Shown here piece after piece: positions 57,780 to 64,000 of a DNA stretch of 64,000 nucleotides (its first letter is position 1; every line of letters begins with the position of its first letter). The DNA lies in the NCBI RefSeq assembly GCF_907164915.1, contig NC_061869.1, positions 37,138,840 to 37,202,839 of the forward strand. The letters are read 5' to 3'. Source of the DNA: Impatiens glandulifera (lineage: Eukaryota > Streptophyta > Magnoliopsida > Ericales > Balsaminaceae). Below the pieces are notes generated by a model that did not search any database, was not told the DNA's origin, and saw only the letters and a list, made by a program, of their open reading frames with translations. The translations under genes were made by a program, and so were the position numbers.

Positions 57780-60700
57780 TATTTCATATCTGACAGAGCT
57801 TTCTGTTCTCTTTATTCCTTTTGATTTTTCTCCAGGATTGAATGAGTGCATTTTCATCTGAAGTTATATCTCTCCAAATATCTTCAGCGGTTCTACTTCT
57901 TTCACTATGAGTTCTTAAATTTCTTTATTTCCAGATATTGTAGATTATGGTTCCAAAGTAGCATTTCAACATACTTACATAGAAAGATCTTCTTTTTGCT
58001 TTATTCTTCATCTATTCTTGGATTTCTTTCCATATTCCTGAAAAGTTGATGATGTTCATGTTTACAGCATATATCCTCCAGATTTGTATTATAAAAGAGC
58101 ATTCTCTAAATAAATGGTTTATGCTTTCTTCAACTCCTGAACATAGGACACAGTTAATATTAGGAATGTTTATGTATTTTCGAATTCTGTCATTTGTTGT
58201 CAACATTTTCCTGTATACCAGCCAGAGAATAAATTGGTGACGAGGAATAATCTTTGGAGACAGGGGCGGAGCCAAGATTTCAAGCCTACCCGGGCTAAAA
58301 TCATTTTCACAAAAACTAATATAACACGATGTTTTTTTAATATTCCATTATATATTAAACGTTCTTAATAACACGATGTTTGGTAGCACCATCATATCCC
58401 TAACGTCTAGGATTTCCTTGTAAACTTTTTGTAACATATACTTTGCATTTCTTAGAGTTTTCCCTAAGATAACATTATCAATATTATCATTCCATTTTAC
58501 CAAGAGCTTTAACATCTCAATACAATTACCTTGATTTTGGGAATCTAAAGATTCATCGTGACCTCTTAATGCACATGCTTGCAAACTTAATCAACAAATA
58601 CTCTCAATTGTTGCTGCAAGCCTTAATCGATTCTTTTCAATTTATTCAGAAGATTCTCGATTCATAACTTTATCTATATGTCGAGTTACATTCATCACAT
58701 CAGCAACAAAATTTGAAAATTTATTGTGCAGGGTGTTAGAACTCCCCTCATGAGACATAAAGGCACACTTCCTCCATCATAAACCTTTTTTTAACTTTTA
58801 AAACCTTCAACTGTAAATGCAGATTGTTGGAATTTACCTAACTCAAAGAGATAACATGGAAAACAAAATACAACATCCTTCGAAGGAGAGTACTCCAACC
58901 ATGTGAATTTTTTAAACCAAGAGTATTGAAATCGACGTTTTGCTTTCCAAATTCAGATCTCGGAAATTCCGACAACATAGGTTGATATGGTTTCATTTTA
59001 ATGTAAGTTCGTCTAATTTTATTGTGATGATTTACAGGGTGTCACCACATAGAAATACGCAATTCAGGATCTCGTTCAATGTATTTTTCATCAAACTCAA
59101 CTCTTTGAGATTTAGAAGGAGATTCAAAATTCTTATCGGAAATTATTGTATTTGGTTCGATTGACTCAAATAATGAAGGATTATCAATTTTGGCTTAAAA
59201 AAAGATAAAATATTAATTTGTCTCTTTCTCTCTGAATTTGACATTAAAAATTGTTGAATTTTGAGATTCTCAACCTATAAATTTATTAAATACTAAGAAA
59301 ATTATTATCAAAACATGAATAATGTAAAAACGATTCATATAGACACACATTACTATAAAATTGAAATTATACAAACTTGGTGAGAGAATGAATTTCAATT
59401 TAAACTGACAAAATACACTCCTCCGTTTTAACCTAATGAGTAGTAAGAATTCAAATTTTAAAATTATGACCGTGACTATTATTGTTAGTGACGTCAACAT
59501 ATTTTTTTAAGTTAAATTGGATAAATTATATATAGTTTATCTATAGGTAATTAAATTTAATTAAGAATGAATTAGTTAGAGACTTTTAATTAGAAAGCAA
59601 TAAATTATATATTATTGTATAAATGATTTATTTAGGAATAAATTAGGATGTTTTTTAATTATGAATAAATATAATATTTAATATATTAGTATTGACTAGT
59701 ATTTTCTTTTTATTTATTTAAGAAATAATAAATTATATTTATGTGGTTTAAATAGAATAAATATACTATAAAATATATGAGTTAGAATTAGATGTTATAT
59801 AGAATAAATATATTATAAAATATATTAGTTAAAATTAGATGTTAAATAGAATACATATAATATATATTTAGTTAGCTGGTGGGTCTTCGGGCTATAATAG
59901 AAAAGTTAGTAAATTAGGTAGATATATAATTATATATTATATATTAAAGTACTACTAAGCAGGTAAGTCCTTCCCGGGTCACGCTATGAGTGTCTCCGCC
60001 CCTGTTTGGAGACCATACCACATTATGCCAATCTACTTCTTGTCTTTTTATTCTAACCATTTTCCATGACTTTCATATAATAAACTTCTCGTTACTTTCT
60101 GTTTTCCAGCATATTTTATTATTACTTTCATTGAGTTGTTTCTGCCTCATTAAGTTTATGATTCTATCACCTTCTAGAATATGCCTCAAAAGTGAATTAC
60201 ATTTACCTTCATAGACGTCTTTAAATGAGTACTTCATGTATTCTCTTCTAACTCTGTTTCCTTGCATTTCTTCTTTGAATATAATGAGAATATTATCCAG
60301 CCAAGGATCATGCCAGAATAATACCCCTCTTCTATTTCTAATTGTAGTTTTCACCATTTGAAAGACATATTTTCTTGTTTTTAGGATTTTCTTCAATGAC
60401 CATGTCATTCTTTCATTGATGCTTCGTATTCAGATACTCTGCTCTTCTTTCATAAATCTTGTATGCACTTATTTGACCCATAGAGAGTCCGCTTTTTGCT
60501 GCAACTCCCATAAGCTCCTGATGGTGAGGGCTTTGTTCCATTCAACACAACTTTTTATTCCTAGTATGCCTTTTTCTATGAAAGTGCAAACATACTGCCA
60601 TTTGACTTTTTTTCCTCCTCTGCCTTGTGTTCCCCAGATCTAATCTCTCATGATTTTATCGAGTTCGGCCATTACTTTCTTTGGGATGACTATCTGTTGT

Positions 60701-61500
60701 TCCTAGTAGCCAATAATTTCAAATATGACTCTTTTAACGAGCTCGATTCTACTTGCATAAGACAATTTTTTCGTAGCCCAACCCAGGACAAAATTTCTAA
60801 CATTTTCTACCAATTTTCTGACGTGATTATATCGGAGTTGTTTTGATGACATGGGTACTCCAAGGTATTTCACTGGTATTTCACCTTTCTTGATTCCCAT
60901 AATATTGAATATGTTTTCTTTCCTTTCTTCATTAACCCCTCCATAGAAAGCCTGACTTTTGTCCTCATTGATGTATAAACCTGTAATACTCAAAAAGATT
61001 GTTAGAGCTTCTTTAATTATACTAACAGATTCAACATCCGCATAAGTCACAAAAAAATAGATCATCTGCAAAACGTATATGGGTTATTTCTTCTTCTTTG
61101 CAGTACGTGTGAAATTTGAAATGATGACTTCTCAGAAGCATTTTTAAAATGCAGTCAAAAATTTCCATTATTAAGACGAATAGGTAAGGAGATATAGAGT
61201 CTCCTTGCCTTACTCCCTTTCACCCTAGAAAAAGCCTCCATAAATACCATTCACGCTCACAACAAAGTGAGGAGTGGAAACACATTGCATAATCCAATCA
61301 ATGAAAATAATTGGAAAACCTACAACAATGAGGAATTCATGGATTGATCCCCATCTGATCGAGTCAAAAGCTTTTCTAATGTCAATTTTGAAGCCACACG
61401 TGATAATATGTTTTTCTTGCCATATTCATTCAATAAGCTCTGCATGAGTAGGATGCTATGGGAAATAGAGCGTTTATGAATAAATGTTGATTGAATATCA
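57780..61500 (-). mobile_element. L1-type LINE, 5'-truncated, split by a hAT
   Basis: Minus strand from the right: QSTFIHKRSISHSILLMQS, then RKAFDSIRWGS, KGVRQGDSISPYLFVLIMEI and FADDLFF (catalytic Asp pair intact) followed by a one-base slip in a T run. Then GLYINEDKSQAFYGG, VKYLGVPMSSKQL, RRGVLFWHDPWLDN, and, beyond the hAT at 58261-60004, the zinc-binding reverse transcriptase tail (HQFILWLVYRKMLTTNDRI, then CVLCSGVEESINHLFREC). The endonuclease domain is absent; 5' truncation is normal for LINE copies. The 3' end lies somewhere in 57560-57800. Confidence 0.88.
58261..60004 (-). mobile_element. TTF-type hAT inserted in the LINE
   Basis: A 1744-bp element with 11-bp perfect terminal inverted repeats (CAGGGGCGGAG) and a perfect 8-bp target-site duplication, TTTGGAGA (58253-58260 and 60005-60012). 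The minus strand retains hAT protein pieces: PELRISMWCHPVN and IRRTYIKMKPYQP-like (59100-58960), then RGHDESLDSQNQGNCIEMLK and RNAKYMLQKVYKEILD (58584-58400), as in plant TTF-type zinc-finger hAT transposases. Stops and deletions remove the core. The LINE coding sequence resumes directly on the other side. Confidence 0.93.
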
Positions 61501-61504
61501 TCTT

Positions 61505-61625
61505 CATTTGTAGATAAATTAGTTATTTTTTATGTCTCTTCTTGCTTGTGAATTTGAGAATCTTCTTCCCTTGCATCAACAAAAATTGGTTCCATTTTAG
61601 GATTTCTATATGGTAATGTGTTCAA
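61505..61625 (-). pseudogene. short copia linker remnant
   Basis: The minus strand reads EPIFVDAREEDSQIHKQEET, which is not part of the LINE protein and could belong to the copia element whose other pieces lie at 56395-57340 and 63560-63790. The assignment rests on position. Confidence 0.35.
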
Positions 61626-61789
61626 TGAAATTTACATCTTTAGTTTTGATTTATTTAGCATTATCAAACCCCTTTAATCAAGCAAGCACGTTGTTATTAA
61701 CGGATAAACTCAACCTGTATTATCCAACCCATATTCAACTCAAATTAAATTTACCCAATATGGTTTGGGTAACCCAAATTATTTTTTCA

Positions 61790-63372
61790 TTTAACATTTA
61801 TTTGACTCATTTAACATATTTTTATAAATTTAACACGTTTTTGACATATTTAACACGTTTTCCAAAATTTTCACGTTTTTGTCATGTTTTAACACGTTTA
61901 ACACGTTTTTGATACGTTTTACACGTTTTCACGTTTTTAATACGTTTAATACGTTTTTCACACATTTAACACGTTTTTGACACGTTTAACACGTTTTTGA
62001 CACGTTTAACACATTTTGACACCTTTTTTTATTAAATGTTTTTGGCATGTTTCACATGTTTTTAACACGTTTTTGACACTTTTGACACGTTTTTCACGAT
62101 TATGACACATTTTGACAAGTTTAACATGTTTTCACGATAAAGACATTTTTGACACATTTAATATGTTTTTAACATTTCTAACAAGTTTTTTCACACATTT
62201 TCACGTTTTTGGCATGTTTAACACGTTTTGACACGTTTAACACGTTTTGGCACGTTTTGACACGTTTAACATGCTTTCCACATTTTTGTCATGTTTTGTC
62301 ACGTTAAATACGTTTTTCACGTTAAACACATTTTTGACACGTTTTTCACGTTTTTGACACGTTTAATACATTTTTCACACGTTTAACCTATTCAACACGT
62401 TTTGACACGTTTAACACGTTTTTAGCACATTTAACACATTTTTGACACGTTGAATAAGTTTTTTTTTATGTTTTTAGAATGTTTAACACGTTTAAAATGT
62501 TTTTAACACATTTGACACATTTTTCTCGATTAAGACACATTTAACACATTTTGACATGTTTTTCATGTTTTTGGCACGTTTAACACGCTTTGACACGTTT
62601 ACATGTTTTTCATGTTTTTAATATTCTTTACACGTTTAACACGTTTTTAACATGTTTAACACGTTTTTCAAGTTTTTGGCATGTTTAACACGTTTGATAT
62701 GTTTTCCACATTTCCATGTTTTTGGCACGTTTTATACGTTTAACATGTTTCTCACATTTTTTACATGTTTAATACGCTTTTCACACGTTTAACGTGTCAA
62801 AACGTGAAAATTATTTTAAACGTGCCAAAAACGTGAAAAACATGTTAAACATACCAAAAACATGTTAAATTGGCCAAAATATGTTAAAACTTGTTAAAAC
62901 GTGTTAACGTGCAAAAAACATGTTAAACATGTCAAAAATATGTTAAATGTGTAAAAACATGTTAAAATGTCAAAAACGCGTTAAACGTTCCAAGAACATG
63001 CCAAAACGTGAAAAATGTGTTAAATATATCAAAAACGTATTAAACATGTTAACATATCAAAAACGTGTTAAAGATGCCAAAAACGTAAAAATCGTGTTAA
63101 ATTTATGAAAAACATGTTAACGTGTTAAATATATCAAAAACGTGTTAAATGTGCCAAAGACGTGAAAAACGTGTTTAACGTATTAAATATGTCAAAATCG
63201 TGTTAAAAGTGATAAAAACGTGAAAAACGTGTTATTAGTGTGAAAACGTGTTAAACATATCAAAAACATGTTAAACGTTCAAAAACGTGAAAACGTGTTA
63301 TAAGTGTGAAAACGTGTTAAAAATATTTAAAACGCGTTAAACGTGTGAAAAACACAAATGTCAAAAACGTGT
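61790..63372. mobile_element. foldback-like element of ACACGTTT repeats
   Basis: 61790-62790 is a degenerate array of TTTGACACGTTTAACACGTT units on the plus strand; 62791-63372 is the same repeat in reverse complement (AAACGTGTTAAACGTGTCAA). The switch is at an exact small palindrome, ACACGTT-T-AACGTGT (62783-62797). Both flanks contain TTGGGTAACCC-like pieces (61765 and 63455). Long modular inverted repeats without coding capacity are the hallmark of foldback transposons. A recently inverted satellite is the alternative. Confidence 0.65.
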
Positions 63373-63559
63373 TTGACTTAAAGTTGGAAGGTGATTGGTT
63401 TATATTGGATTAATAATAGAGAATTAAATTAAATTTATATAATTTGGGTAACCCTAACCAAACTCAAATTAAACCCAACCCATACTCAACCCAACACAAA
63501 TTAACCAACCCAAATTAATATTTTGGGTTTGGGTTGAGGTTCGGTTTGGGTAAACCCAA

Positions 63560-63790
63560 ATTATGCTCACCCCTAGTTATTAGTAGTAAAATGGCCAAAA
63601 TTTTCTTGGCATTTCTACATATATCATTTGATTTTCTAGAATTTGATTTGCTTTAGAATCCTGCAACACATCATTTTCATCAACAAATGTACATTTAATT
63701 AAATTTTCTTTCAACTGTTTAGATACATACAAGAGGTTATATCTAAAATCCAATGCTAGCATCACATTTTTAGGATTACTTTAGGCCTTG
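63560..63790 (-). pseudogene. copia pre-integrase region
   Basis: The minus-strand 61-codon segment reads MLALDFRYNLLYVSKQLKEN, then KCTFVDENDVLQDSKANQIL and VEMPRKFWPFYY, the copia pattern between protease and integrase (NLLSVSKL, LxCxxxFxxxxCxxQDxxTxxxI). It is likely the 5' part of the copia whose RT lies at 56395-57340. Sequence from 63790 to 64000 is AT-rich without further recognisable content. Confidence 0.75.
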
Positions 63791-64000
63791 ACAAAACCAT
63801 TTTCATTTCCTTGATCAATTAATTGATCCATAGAATAGAAATAGTCTTACTACTTCGTTTCTTTTATATTAAACATCAAATTTTAGTTTCAACATATATG
63901 ATTAATAATAGCACTAAAAAATAAACCATGTGCTTTGATTTAGTTTTCTTTTTTAAAATTGTTTAAGCTCATGCTATATGATTTGCAATTATATATGATA

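Overview
This window reads as nuclear DNA of a flowering plant, most likely a eudicot. The support is spliced genes with GT/AG introns, a plant-type DUF639 membrane protein, the C-terminal leucine-rich-repeat end of a plant NLR resistance gene, and plant transposon families (Ty1/copia with a Met-tRNA primer site, Ty3/gypsy, MULEs, TTF-type hATs, LINE). The species cannot be named from sequence alone. Overall composition is AT-rich and most of the window is nested, decayed transposable elements.

Layout. 1-3.1 kb: AT-rich intergenic DNA with (TA)n tracts and two SINE-like remnants. 3.1-7.4 kb: a minus-strand copia element with rearranged LTR pieces. 8.5-9.0 kb: a broken NLR end. 10.3-17.3 kb: a Mutator-like element carrying two convergent genes, a DUF1985/Ulp1-type protease gene (+) and the C-terminal part of a mudrA-type transposase (-), loaded with CCCCACGCCCAA arrays. 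17.4-18.3 kb: exon remnants of an RRP12-like gene. 18.4-19.75 kb: a copia LTR with a hairpin array. 19.8-24.6 kb: LTR debris, MITEs and a deleted hAT with a perfect 8-bp target-site duplication.

24.7-34.0 kb is the main host gene: a ten-exon DUF639 membrane protein (744 residues, all junctions in frame) with a short upstream ORF in a strong start context and a KKxx-type tail. Its 3' end is tandemly duplicated just downstream. 34.7-39.8 kb: a tRNA-Gly pseudogene and a gypsy pol interrupted by LTRs. 39.8-45.5 kb: a 5.7-kb inverted repeat built from two opposed LTR-like copies. 45.5-49.8 kb: copia 3' ends and an accessory ORF with an RGG-rich tail. 50.3-51.1 kb: a hAT-like MITE. 51.6-54.7 kb: an end-to-end 3.1-kb MULE with long terminal inverted repeats and a broken transposase that still has its DDE residues.

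55.1-55.5 kb is the second intact host gene, a 108-residue uncharacterised plant protein with a leader intron. 56.4-63.8 kb is a nest: a copia element split by a 5'-truncated LINE, the LINE split by a TTF-type hAT (perfect 8-bp duplication), and a foldback-like element of degenerate ACACGTTT repeats arranged as a large palindrome.

No operons, CRISPR arrays or bacterial systems are present, and I found no clearly new multi-gene system. The most interesting structures are the Ulp1/MULE composite with its oriented intronic arrays, the MULE with a palindromic subterminal motif decaying at CpG sites, the 5.7-kb inverted repeat and the foldback-like array.
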